Origin: Brucella grignonensis
Lineage (GTDB): Bacteria; Pseudomonadota; Alphaproteobacteria; Rhizobiales; Rhizobiaceae
DNA: 64,000 bases
NCBI RefSeq assembly: GCF_002252505.1
Contig: NZ_NNRL01000159.1
Coordinates: 62,001-126,000 of the forward strand
Direction of reading: 5' to 3'
Below are positions 27,043-34,916 of this stretch, piece after piece. Each line of letters opens with the position of its first letter. Position 1 is the stretch's first letter. Below the pieces are notes generated by a model. The model had not been told where the DNA came from. It searched no databases and saw only the letters and a list, made by a program, of their open reading frames with translations. Made by a program: the position numbers and the translations under genes.

Positions 27043-27186
27043 GGGTCTGTGGGGAATTAGTTTTGAAGCGTGGTATGGATGAAAATAGCACAGATTTTGG
27101 AGCAAAGCCGAAGGTGGAGTGGGGTCTCCTGTTCAGAAACAAAATCCGTCTCACGCCACGCCCAAAACCTAATTCCCCATGGACCC
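27043..27186. mobile_element. MITE-like element with 18-bp terminal inverted repeats
   Basis: Terminal repeats GGGTCTGTGGGGAATTAG (27043-27060) and CTAATTCCCCATGGACCC (27169-27186) match at 16 of 18 positions, and the pairing continues inward over a further 20-40 bp with mismatches. The total is 144 bp with no coding capacity, consistent with a non-autonomous element. Its right end abuts TA and overlaps the first base of the SDR stop triplet (27186-27188). I could not define a target-site duplication. Confidence 0.65.
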
Positions 27187-27956
27187 TAATGCATCACCCA
27201 TCCGCCATCGACATTCAAGGTCTGTCCGGTAATAAATCCTGCTTCATCGGAGGCAAGGAACATCAAAGCCGAGGCTATATCCCGTGATGATCCGCGACGC
27301 TTAACAGCCTGATGTTCCAGCACAAACTTCGTGTAACCTTCCGGATCAGGGTGAATTTTCTCGGCATCGGTTGGAAACGCACCCGGAGAAATCGCATTGA
27401 CGGTAATGCCATAGGCACCAAACTCGCGCGCCCAAGCACGCGCAAGCCCGATCAGGGCACCCTTTGATTGCACATAAGGCGAAAGCAGTGCCCAGCCGCC
27501 ATAGGCAGTCACGCTGGCAATATTGATGATACGACCCCAGCCCTTTTTCCGCATATGCGGCAGCGCCACCTGAACGCAGACAATACCCGCATCGACATTG
27601 ATGTGCTGAACTTTCTGCATTTCCTCAAGCGTATAGTCTTCAAACGACTTGGATGGATAAATCGCAGCATTGTTGATCACGACATCAAAGCCACCGACCT
27701 CACGACTAATCGCTTCCAGTGCAGGGCGAAGTGCCTGCAAATTCGATAGATCGAGCGCATGGATCGAAAGTCCGGTAACTCCCTCGGCCTTGGCCTTGTC
27801 TTTCAGTTCTTCGATCTTTTTCGGATCATGATCGATAGCCACAACCTGTGCGCCGGCGCGCAGAAAATTGAGCGTAGTTTCAAGACCGAGGCCACCGGCA
27901 GCGCCTGTGTAGAGAATGGTTTTGCCTGCAACCGAAAACGGCGATGATGCGGTCAT
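27186..27956 (-). CDS. Short-chain dehydrogenase/reductase
   Basis: A 256-residue classical SDR oxidoreductase. The NAD(P) motif is TGAAGGLGLETTLNFL (residues 17-32), followed by VAIDHD (the Asp suggests NAD), NNAAIY and the catalytic Ser/Tyr/Lys in NIASVTAYGGWALLSPYVQSKGALIGL. The ending is TGQTLNVDGGW. It is the last gene of a leftward sugar operon and overlaps the DUF4432 gene by ATGA. The TAG stop lies at the edge of the MITE-like element, so the original 3' end may have been different. It probably oxidises a sugar or sugar acid hydroxyl. Confidence 0.9.
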   Translation of the reverse strand: MTASSPFSVAGKTILYTGAAGGLGLETTLNFLRAGAQVVAIDHDPKKIEELKDKAKAEGVTGLSIHALDLSNLQALRPALEAISREVGGFDVVINNAAIYPSKSFEDYTLEEMQKVQHINVDAGIVCVQVALPHMRKKGWGRIINIASVTAYGGWALLSPYVQSKGALIGLARAWAREFGAYGITVNAISPGAFPTDAEKIHPDPEGYTKFVLEHQAVKRRGSSRDIASALMFLASDEAGFITGQTLNVDGGWVMH

Positions 27957-29134
27957 GAGCGGCCTCCAATAGCGATGTGATTGCCGGATGGTGCCGGATA
28001 ATCGTCTACAGGCTGTTTCACGATTGCAGTAATGCGTGCTTCACTCGCCGCAATGTCAGCGACATCACCCAAAACTCGGAACGTACTGTCGTAACGGCGT
28101 TCCTCACCGTGTTCGAGCCAGATCAATTCACCACGATCGCGGGCCGCACCATGTCCCAGAACGTGATTGGTCGCAGGCTCGATGCCAAGCGCATATTGCC
28201 CGGCCTGCAGATTCTGCCACTCATACATGCAAGGGAACTGGTCCTTTCGGGTAACGACTTCAAAGCCGATGCCAAGCCGGTCATTGACCAGCGCAACCGG
28301 CACTTCGCCATTGGCATCGGCACTCATTTCATGCTGCCAGACCTGCTCATGAAACTGCATCTGCGGTGCAGGCAGTGTTCGATAGCCAACGCTCTGCTTT
28401 GTGTAGTCGTCTCCGGCATGAGCCGCCCAGACAACATCCCTGACGGGTGCGAGATAACGCGAGCCTTCGGCCAAAACGGGATGTCCGACATTAATGTGGT
28501 AACAATACATATGCGGCGTGCGATAAAAACCGCGATTGGTCACGCGATCCGTGAGCTTGATATCGTTTGTACCAGCTTTGATTTCGATGCGGCGCGTCAA
28601 TTCCAGATGCTCGCCAAAAACTGTTCCCTGCGTGACGACACCTTCGCACCAGAGAAAACATTCGTCGCCTTCCCAGCGCTCACCATAGCCGGTCAGCTTC
28701 GCAGGAATGGTGCCGACACGGCCATGAATGGAATGCTTGATCGTCTGACGCGGCTTGTAATTATAATGGTCCGCCGTCTCATCATACATGAAGAGGATAT
28801 GGTCGAGACCGCATGTCACCATCAGGCCGGAGAACGAACGCATCCAGCCAAGACCGCCCTCGCCCTCATATTCATGCAGCCCCGGATGGCGAAAACCGGA
28901 CGGGGAGTGCCAGCCGATTGCCATGCCGCAATAGTCGCAATCGGCAATATCGAGCGCACGATCAACCAAAACGGTGAAGCGTAAGCCGGTACCTGAACGG
29001 AACTCCAGCATTCTTATGCCGCGTTCCAATCCGTCTTCGAGCACCATCAGGCGAACGCCTGCAAATTGCGCAAAAGAACCACTGCTCGCGGCGATGTCGC
29101 GACGCGACCTCGCCTCTCCGTAAAGCTTCACCAT
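27953..29134 (-). CDS. DUF4432 family protein (aldose-1-epimerase-like fold)
   Basis: A 393-residue protein of the DUF4432 family, related to aldose 1-epimerases/galactose mutarotases. Visible features are RALDIADCDYCGMAIGWHSP, FSGLMVTCGLDHI and RTPHMYCYHINVGHPVL. It lies between a TIM-barrel isomerase and an SDR gene, so it may interconvert anomers or hydrolyse a lactone of the sugar processed here. No signal peptide. A 145-bp gap with a palindromic element separates it from the TIM-barrel gene. Confidence 0.85.
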   Translation of the reverse strand: MVKLYGEARSRRDIAASSGSFAQFAGVRLMVLEDGLERGIRMLEFRSGTGLRFTVLVDRALDIADCDYCGMAIGWHSPSGFRHPGLHEYEGEGGLGWMRSFSGLMVTCGLDHILFMYDETADHYNYKPRQTIKHSIHGRVGTIPAKLTGYGERWEGDECFLWCEGVVTQGTVFGEHLELTRRIEIKAGTNDIKLTDRVTNRGFYRTPHMYCYHINVGHPVLAEGSRYLAPVRDVVWAAHAGDDYTKQSVGYRTLPAPQMQFHEQVWQHEMSADANGEVPVALVNDRLGIGFEVVTRKDQFPCMYEWQNLQAGQYALGIEPATNHVLGHGAARDRGELIWLEHGEERRYDSTFRVLGDVADIAASEARITAIVKQPVDDYPAPSGNHIAIGGRS

Positions 29135-29224
29135 TCTGGCACCTTAAATGCTGCGGCGAACAGCCATTTGATCAGAAGGCGGCCACTGTAAACACCAACC
29201 GCCCCACCCCGCCCGAGGTGGTGT

Positions 29225-29282
29225 TAGAGCGCATCCCGAAATTGGAGCGCCGATCTGATTCAATCAGATCGAACGTGCTCTA
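29225..29282. repeat. Dispersed palindromic intergenic element, copy 5
   Basis: Reads TAGAGCGCATCCCGAAATTG, then the perfect palindrome CGATCTGATT-CA... to 29271, then GTGCTCTA. It shares its central palindrome with copy 4. Its last CTA is the TAG stop of the TIM-barrel gene (29280-29282). Confidence 0.7.
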
Positions 29283-30194
29283 GAGTCCCTGCGCACGCAG
29301 CTTACCATCAAGGAACTTCTTCGCGCGCGGCACATCAGCCTCATCAAGATGCTCGATGAGCATCGGAATGTTTGGATGCTTCTGCGCAAGGCGCTTGAGA
29401 TAAAGGTCGTAGTTCAGCGAACCAAGACCCGGAGCTGGCAGTTCGATCTCACCCACACCACGGAAAGTATGGCTTTCAAGCGCGTCGGCATCGCCAATAT
29501 CTGCATGTTTTTCAGTCTTGTCGTCGCCGGAACGCTTGACGTCCTTGGCATGACCAATCTTGATCTTGTCGCTCAGCGTATCAAAGACCTGATTGAGAAT
29601 TTCATCCATCCGGTCGATATTGTGCGTCTCGAAATAATTGGTTGGGTCCATCAGCAGGCCAAGACCCGGATGATCGACCTGGGCAAACATCTTCACCGTT
29701 TCCTCGACCGAGCCGACGACGTTGTTCACGTAGGTTTCGAGCAGGAACATCGCACCGTGGTCGTAAGCAAACTGCGAGAGGTCAGCGATGACCTTGCGGC
29801 ATTCTTCAAAACCTTCTTCGGTCTTGTTTTTCGGGTGATGAACCCAATCAGATTCGGTGTTGTAGGTGCCGGTTTCCGAAATCACATAAGGCGTACCGAG
29901 ATATTGCGCATGGCGGATGATCTCTTTGAGATAGCCGACGCGACGCTCACGCTCTGCCTTGTCCGGGTGAATGATGTTCGTATAGCCGGAAATGCATGAA
30001 ATCGGCAGATTGTGATCGCGGAATGTCTCGCGGATTTTAACGCACTTATCTTTGGTGATCTGACCAGCACTCAGATCGATATCCTTGAAATGCATGTCCA
30101 GCTGGACTGCATTAAAATCGAGCGCACGGATTTTTTTAGCCGTTTCCTCAAGCGAATAAGGGAAATAGCCGCTGAAAATACCCACCTGCATCAT
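29280..30194 (-). CDS. TIM-barrel sugar isomerase/epimerase family protein
   Basis: A 304-residue xylose-isomerase-like TIM-barrel protein (AP_endonuc_2 fold). The metal-site segments are MFLLETYVNN, GLLMDPTNYF, IKIGHAKDV and MLIEHL near the C terminus, supplying Glu, Asp, His and Glu. The ATG at 30194 has GGGAGGG eight bases upstream, so the longer frame to 30257 is not needed. It sits in an operon with Gfo/Idh, DUF4432 and SDR genes. It could isomerise or epimerise a ketose or decarboxylate an oxo-acid. An OiaC-like decarboxylase role is conceivable given the apiose cluster nearby, but nothing in the sequence proves it. Confidence 0.85.
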   Translation of the reverse strand: MMQVGIFSGYFPYSLEETAKKIRALDFNAVQLDMHFKDIDLSAGQITKDKCVKIRETFRDHNLPISCISGYTNIIHPDKAERERRVGYLKEIIRHAQYLGTPYVISETGTYNTESDWVHHPKNKTEEGFEECRKVIADLSQFAYDHGAMFLLETYVNNVVGSVEETVKMFAQVDHPGLGLLMDPTNYFETHNIDRMDEILNQVFDTLSDKIKIGHAKDVKRSGDDKTEKHADIGDADALESHTFRGVGEIELPAPGLGSLNYDLYLKRLAQKHPNIPMLIEHLDEADVPRAKKFLDGKLRAQGL

Positions 30195-30215
30195 GATCGA
30201 AACCCTCCCGTTAAG

Positions 30216-30271
30216 ATTATTTGTTAACGCGCATCTTTTCCGAAAACCGCTTCGCACCTTTCGGGATGTGC
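30216..30271. repeat. Dispersed palindromic intergenic element, copy 6
   Basis: Reads ATTATTTGTTAACGCGCATC, TTTTCCGAAAACCGCTTCGC, then TTTCGGGATGTGCTT. It lies between the Gfo/Idh and TIM-barrel genes within one presumed operon and ends a few bases from the Gfo/Idh stop. Confidence 0.7.
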
Positions 30272-30275
30272 TTGC

Positions 30276-31367
30276 TTAATTGATTGATATCTCAGACAAT
30301 TTGACAGTGCGGCCTTCATCGATCGACTTGTAGCCCGCCTCAATGAGTGCGACCGTCTTCACATTGTCCGCCACTGAAAGCGCTGGCGGCTCGCCAGACT
30401 GAATGGCGTATTGCAGCTGCTCCATCACACCAATGAAAGCATGCGGGAACCACATGGTTTCCCATTTCGGGCTCACCCATTTGCCGTCTGTCGTCTTTTT
30501 GGAGGCATAAGTCAGTGTCGATGGCGAGCCATCGGGCCAACCAATCGTGCCCTGTGCCACACCATCTGTGCCTTCGACACGCCATTTGATATAAATGTCG
30601 CTGTCAAAGCCCTCTTCGCGCGGCCCCGACCAGACGTCTTCCATCGAAACAGCCATCACACCACTCGGGAACATCAACGTCGAAACGGTGATACCGTCCT
30701 TGTGTTCAAACTGGGTGCGGGGATCAGTCCGTGTCAGTGTTGTGATGGTATCAGGCTCGCCAAACAGGAAGCGCAGTACATCGAGATGATGCACGCTCAT
30801 GTTAGACAGTGTCAGGCGATCATAATCTTCCAGAAATGCCTGCCAATGTGGGATCGCGCGCATCTCGATGGTGGCCATGACGGGTGCGCCCAGCTCACCC
30901 TTGTCGAGAATTTGCTTCAACACGCGCATCGACTGGTCGTAACGCATGTTTTGATTAACCGAGAGGATTTTGCCAGCCTTTGCTGCCTCATCGCGAAGGG
31001 CAACAGCCTCCTCAAGCGTCAGAGCCAGTGGCTTTTGCGCAAGGATGCCCTTGATATGTGGCTGTGTGAGCGCTTTGCGAATGAGCGCAGGCTGCTGATC
31101 CGGCGGATATGCAATATCGATGATTTCGATTGCTTCATCGGCTATCAGCGCTTCCGGCGTGTCGTGAACCTTGGCGATGCCCCAGCGCGCGGCGACCTCT
31201 TCGGCCTTCGCCCTGGTGCGCGAGGCGATTGCCGCGACCGTAAAGCCCGCTTCCTTATAGGCCGCAAGATGACATTCGGCCATGATCATACCTGCGCCGA
31301 TACAGCCTATTTTGGAATCCCGAGCCCGCACCTGCGGATCAGGAACAAAGCCCCGCGCATCGCTCAT
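30276..31367 (-). CDS. Gfo/Idh/MocA family oxidoreductase
   Basis: A 363-residue NAD(P)-dependent sugar dehydrogenase-type protein. The dinucleotide-binding motif is IGCIGAGMIMAECHLAAY (residues 20-37). The conserved Lys-Pro motif appears as AQKPLAL, with Gln where many relatives have Glu. The C-terminal alpha/beta domain has LSNMSVHHLDVLRFLFGEP with the catalytic-type His. It is the first gene of the leftward operon with TIM-barrel, DUF4432 and SDR genes and is divergent from a LacI-type regulator. It should oxidise a sugar or polyol; substrate unknown. Confidence 0.9.
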   Translation of the reverse strand: MSDARGFVPDPQVRARDSKIGCIGAGMIMAECHLAAYKEAGFTVAAIASRTRAKAEEVAARWGIAKVHDTPEALIADEAIEIIDIAYPPDQQPALIRKALTQPHIKGILAQKPLALTLEEAVALRDEAAKAGKILSVNQNMRYDQSMRVLKQILDKGELGAPVMATIEMRAIPHWQAFLEDYDRLTLSNMSVHHLDVLRFLFGEPDTITTLTRTDPRTQFEHKDGITVSTLMFPSGVMAVSMEDVWSGPREEGFDSDIYIKWRVEGTDGVAQGTIGWPDGSPSTLTYASKKTTDGKWVSPKWETMWFPHAFIGVMEQLQYAIQSGEPPALSVADNVKTVALIEAGYKSIDEGRTVKLSEISIN

Positions 31368-31498
31368 TGTATCCTCCCATTACATTTCCAAGCCCCAACT
31401 TCATCGAAAACCTGACGAGCAGGACCAGCCTCTGCGAGGAAATTGCCAACCTCCATTGGCAACCTGATGATTAATGAAGATTAATTACAACAGTGTCA

Positions 31499-31708
31499 AC
31501 ATCATATAAAATCAATTTACATCATTTAACATCGAAATTGACAAAATATCTGACCATTTTCCCGAATTTCGACGTTCATATATAAATTTTGATGCTTTTT
31601 GATGCCTTCATATTGCGGTAAAGTCGAATTTATGAGGAAAACACGCATCCAGCGCACAACAAGCCTTGCATCTTGCACAAATCGAAATACATCATTTCCC
31701 ATCATTTT
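31499..31708. promoter_or_regulatory. AT-rich divergent promoter region with repeated CATCATTT sites
   Basis: The 356-bp region between the Gfo/Idh and LacI genes is strongly AT-rich. Octamer CATCATTT or a close variant occurs at 31500 (CATCATAT), 31520, 31690 and 31700, with related GATGC repeats at 31590-31606. Multiple copies suggest an operator array for the adjacent LacI-family regulator. Confidence 0.45.
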
Positions 31709-31723
31709 GATGAGGAGTCTGAC

Positions 31724-32743
31724 TTGCGTTCCACGGTGAGCGACATTGCCAGAACAGCGGGCGTTTCCAGCGCCACTGTTGATCGTGTGCTCAACAATCG
31801 CGAGGGCGTGAGAGAGCGCACGCGCGAAATCGTGCTCGAAGCCGCACGCAATCTTGGCTACCTCCCCGGTGGCGCTCCACTCAGCGCAAATCCCGCTGAT
31901 CGCATCAAGCTGGATTTCGTTCTACCAGCAGGCACAAACACCTTCATTGCCAATCTGCGCGACCAGATCGTCAGGCAAGCAGCACTGAAGCCTGAAATCG
32001 AACTTACAATCCATAGCGTTGAAGGTTTCAACCCGGATACGCTTGCGCGCGCCCTTGAAGACCTCAAGGGACAGGCGCAAGGTGTTGGCGTGATCGCACT
32101 GGACCACCCGACCGTGCGTGAAGCCATGCGCTCGCTTGCTGAAGCCGGCGCTCATATCGTCACCATTGCATCTGACATTCTCCATGTGCCGCGCGCTGGC
32201 TATATCGGCATCGATAATCGTGCGGCAGGCAGACTTGGCGGCTACATACTCGGTCGCTTTCTTGGCCTGCAGCCCGAAAACAAGATCGCGCTCTTTGCCG
32301 GATCGCTTTCCTATCGCGGCCATGAGGAACGCGAAATGGGCTTTCGTCGTGTCATTGCGGAAGAGTTCTCGCACTTGAATATCGTCGAACTCAAAGAGAT
32401 CGAGGATAGCCGCGAGAAAGCCTACACGGAAACCATGGCTTTGCTGAAGCGCCATCCCGACCTTGCAGGCATCTATAATCTCGGCGCAGGCAATCAGGGC
32501 ATCGGACAGGCACTGATGGATTCAGGAAAATCGGATTCGGTTATTTTCATCGGCCATGAACTGACAGAAAGCACCAAACGCCTGCTGCTGAACGGCACGA
32601 TGGATGCTGTCATTGATCAGAACCCGCGCGTTGAAGCACGCGAAGCACTGGTTACTTTAATGAGCAGCATTAAAGGTGCACCATTCGACCCACAACCACC
32701 TCGCGTTCAGGTGATCTTCAGAGAGAACATTCCTGAAAATTAA
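31724..32743 (+). CDS. LacI-family transcriptional regulator
   Basis: About 339 residues. The HTH is STVSDIARTAGVSSATVDRVLNNREGVRERTRE, followed by a periplasmic-binding-like effector domain (AAGRLGGYILGRFLG, GIYNLGAGNQGIGQAL, VIFIGHELTESTKRLL). The frame is open from an ATG at 31673. The TTG at 31724 has GAGGAG six bases upstream and places the HTH at the very N terminus as usual for LacI proteins, so I chose TTG. It is divergent from the Gfo/Idh - TIM - DUF4432 - SDR operon. A stretch of palindromic repeat begins right at its stop. Confidence 0.88.
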   Translation: MRSTVSDIARTAGVSSATVDRVLNNREGVRERTREIVLEAARNLGYLPGGAPLSANPADRIKLDFVLPAGTNTFIANLRDQIVRQAALKPEIELTIHSVEGFNPDTLARALEDLKGQAQGVGVIALDHPTVREAMRSLAEAGAHIVTIASDILHVPRAGYIGIDNRAAGRLGGYILGRFLGLQPENKIALFAGSLSYRGHEEREMGFRRVIAEEFSHLNIVELKEIEDSREKAYTETMALLKRHPDLAGIYNLGAGNQGIGQALMDSGKSDSVIFIGHELTESTKRLLLNGTMDAVIDQNPRVEAREALVTLMSSIKGAPFDPQPPRVQVIFRENIPEN

Positions 32744-32764
32744 AGCGCATCCCGAAAAAGGTTA
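32741..32764. repeat. Fragment of the dispersed palindromic element
   Basis: TAAAGCGCATCCCGAAAAAG overlaps the stop codon of the LacI gene and runs up to the stop of the convergent GntR gene. Only one arm is present. Confidence 0.5.
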
Positions 32765-33466
32765 CTTCGTATAAAGAGCGCGCGAGCGCTCCAGATGACG
32801 CAGCATCGCAGCTTCTGCACCATCTGAGTTTTTAGTGGCAAGCATGTCGATAATTTCTTCGTGCTCGACCAGCGTGTATTTCTCTTTACCGGTCCAGATC
32901 AGCATATGCGTATGATATTCACGCAGCCAGGCAAGCATCGCCTCACTGACGCCAACGAAGATCGGATTGCCTGAGATCTTCGCGATCCGAATATGAAACT
33001 CCATATCAGCAGAAATAAATGCATCGGCATCGCCAAGCGAATCTCGTTGGCGTTCGACGATGGCACGAAGCTCCGCAACATCCTTGTCGCTTACCTTGAG
33101 TGCTGCTTCACGCGCAATTCCACGCTCGAAGAAAATACGTGCGCTTTTAAGGTGCTCCAGCGTATCCAAAGATTGCGCCAGCATGATCTTCGCAGTTGGA
33201 TCCACTTGCTGCAAGATCGAACGTGCAGTCAGTTTCAAAACCTTGGCGCGCTCACCATGCGAGATGCTGACCAGCCCCATCTTGGCAAGTGACTGCATCG
33301 CCTCGCGGATCGCGGGCCGCCCAACGCCAAAACGCTCCATCAGAACGCGCTCGGACGGCATCTCGTCGCCCGGCGTCAATTCACCGGAAGTAATCATGTT
33401 TTCGAGCCGGTCAAAAACTTCGTCAGATAGTTTGCGGCGAATGATGGGTTCAATTGCTTGGGTCAT
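32762..33466 (-). CDS. GntR-family (FCD) regulator of the apiose cluster
   Basis: A 234-residue regulator. The winged HTH is LSDEVFDRLENMITSGELTPGDEMPSERVLMERFGVGRPAIREAMQSLAKMGLV (residues 13-66). An all-helical FCD effector domain follows, with a metal-binding His set visible in FHIRIAKIS, MLIWTGK and MLRHLERSRALY. It is divergent from the oiaX-oiaK-apnO genes. Palindromes of the TGGTATACCA type before oiaX (33576-33594) and apnO (36280-36294) fit FCD-GntR operators. It is the likely repressor of apiose use, responding to a pathway intermediate. Confidence 0.9.
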   Translation of the reverse strand: MTQAIEPIIRRKLSDEVFDRLENMITSGELTPGDEMPSERVLMERFGVGRPAIREAMQSLAKMGLVSISHGERAKVLKLTARSILQQVDPTAKIMLAQSLDTLEHLKSARIFFERGIAREAALKVSDKDVAELRAIVERQRDSLGDADAFISADMEFHIRIAKISGNPIFVGVSEAMLAWLREYHTHMLIWTGKEKYTLVEHEEIIDMLATKNSDGAEAAMLRHLERSRALYTK

Positions 33467-33575
33467 TGCGTCTCACTGCTCATGAGCTTTTCTCCCTTAT
33501 GCATCTTCAAATGCTCTGAGGAAAGCCGTTACCCACACTCTCGCGACCGGTTAACAATTTTCCGCTTGCAGATAT

Positions 33576-33594
33576 TGGAATACTCATTATACCA
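33576..33594. promoter_or_regulatory. Probable GntR operator upstream of oiaX
   Basis: TGGAATA-CTCAT-TATACCA is an inverted repeat (6 of 7 arm positions) between the divergent GntR gene and oiaX. The sequence TGGAATACTCATT and the half ATACCAGTT recur before apnO. Confidence 0.6.
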
Positions 33595-33659
33595 GTTCGC
33601 ACTCAAACACCATGCGCTTATTGTAGGCGCAACGAAAACCGTGAGTGACGACAATTCCG

Positions 33660-34916
33660 ATGAACATCTGTTTGACCTATCGCATTGAGACCACCGGCAG
33701 CATCGAACAGATGGCGGCCAAGATCGCGAGCGATCAGTCGACCGGCACTTTCGTCGCCGTTCCGGGTGAGACGGAAGAACTGAAGGCGCGGGTTGCAGCA
33801 CGTGTGCTCGAGATTCGCCCGCTTGAAGACGCAACGATGCCTGCATGGCCGGAGCTTGAGCCCGGACACAGCCCGATCAAGCGCGCCGATGTCGATATTG
33901 CCTTTCCGCTCGATGCAATCGGTACTGATCTTGCAGCACTGATGACGATTGCCGTCGGCGGCGTCTATTCGATCAAGGGCATGACAGGCATCCGCGTTGT
34001 CGACATGAAGCTGCCGGAAGCCTTCAAAAGCGCGCATCCCGGCCCACAGTTCGGCATTGCCGGAAGCCGTCGTCTGACAGGCGTTGAAAAGCGTCCGATC
34101 ATCGGCACCATCGTTAAGCCCGCGCTCGGCCTACGTCCGCATGAAACAGCAGAACTCGTTGGCGAACTGATCGAATCTGGTGTCGATTTCATCAAGGACG
34201 ATGAAAAACTGATGAGCCCGGCCTACTCGCCGCTTAAAGAGCGCATCGCGGCAATCATGCCACGTATTCTCGATCACGAACAGAAGACCGGCAAGAAGGT
34301 CATGTATGCCTTCGGTATCTCCCATGCCGATCCTGACGAGATGATGCGCAACCATGACATGGTACTGAAAGCTGGCGGCAATTGCGCTGTGGTCAACATC
34401 AACTCGGTTGGCTTTGGGGGCATGAGCTTCTTGCGCAAGCGCTCGGGCCTCGTGCTTCATGCCCATCGCAACGGTTGGGACATCCTGACCCGCAATCCGG
34501 GCGCCGGTATGGATTTCCGCGTTTATCAGCAGTTCTGGCGGCTGCTCGGCGTCGATCAGTTCCAGATCAACGGTATTCGCGTGAAATATTGGGAGCCGGA
34601 CGAAAGCTTCGTCAATTCGTTCAAGGCTGTCAGCACCCCCCTGTTTGATCCGTCCGATTGTCCGCTTCCTGTGGCCGGTTCCGGGCAATGGGGTGGACAG
34701 GCACCGGAAACCTATGAGCGCACGGGCCGCACGACGGACCTTCTTTATCTGTGCGGCGGCGGTATTGTCAGCCATCCGGGTGGCCCGGCAGCCGGTGTTC
34801 GCGCCGTGCAAAAGGCATGGGAAGCAGCAGTTGCGGGTATCCCGCTTGAAACTTACGCCGCAGATCACCCCGAACTTGCAGCCTCGCTCGCAAAATTCGG
34901 GAAAGGTGGCGAATAA
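33660..34916 (+). CDS. oiaX: RuBisCO-like protein OiaX (3-oxo-isoapionate-4-phosphate transcarboxylase/hydrolase)
   Basis: A 418-residue RuBisCO large-subunit homolog (form IV). It keeps the carbamate/metal triad K179, D181, E182 in GVDFIKDDE and the active-site Lys in GTIVKPALG (K153). It also has HAHR at 267-270, K309 of the loop-6 region, and the phosphate-binding GGGI and HPGG motifs (366-375). At the position of RuBisCO His327 it reads Asn (QINGIRVKY). With oiaK, apnO, apsD and apnL around it, the known function is cleavage of 3-oxo-isoapionate-4-phosphate to 3-phosphoglycerate and glycolate. I chose ATG 33660; a GTG at 33645 would add five residues. No methionine-salvage genes are near, so MtnW is unlikely. 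Confidence 0.88.
   Translation: MNICLTYRIETTGSIEQMAAKIASDQSTGTFVAVPGETEELKARVAARVLEIRPLEDATMPAWPELEPGHSPIKRADVDIAFPLDAIGTDLAALMTIAVGGVYSIKGMTGIRVVDMKLPEAFKSAHPGPQFGIAGSRRLTGVEKRPIIGTIVKPALGLRPHETAELVGELIESGVDFIKDDEKLMSPAYSPLKERIAAIMPRILDHEQKTGKKVMYAFGISHADPDEMMRNHDMVLKAGGNCAVVNINSVGFGGMSFLRKRSGLVLHAHRNGWDILTRNPGAGMDFRVYQQFWRLLGVDQFQINGIRVKYWEPDESFVNSFKAVSTPLFDPSDCPLPVAGSGQWGGQAPETYERTGRTTDLLYLCGGGIVSHPGGPAAGVRAVQKAWEAAVAGIPLETYAADHPELAASLAKFGKGGE

Noticed and set aside
33660..34916. True RuBisCO or MtnW assignment
   Set aside because: No small subunit, phosphoribulokinase or methionine-salvage genes nearby, and the neighbours fit the apiose pathway.
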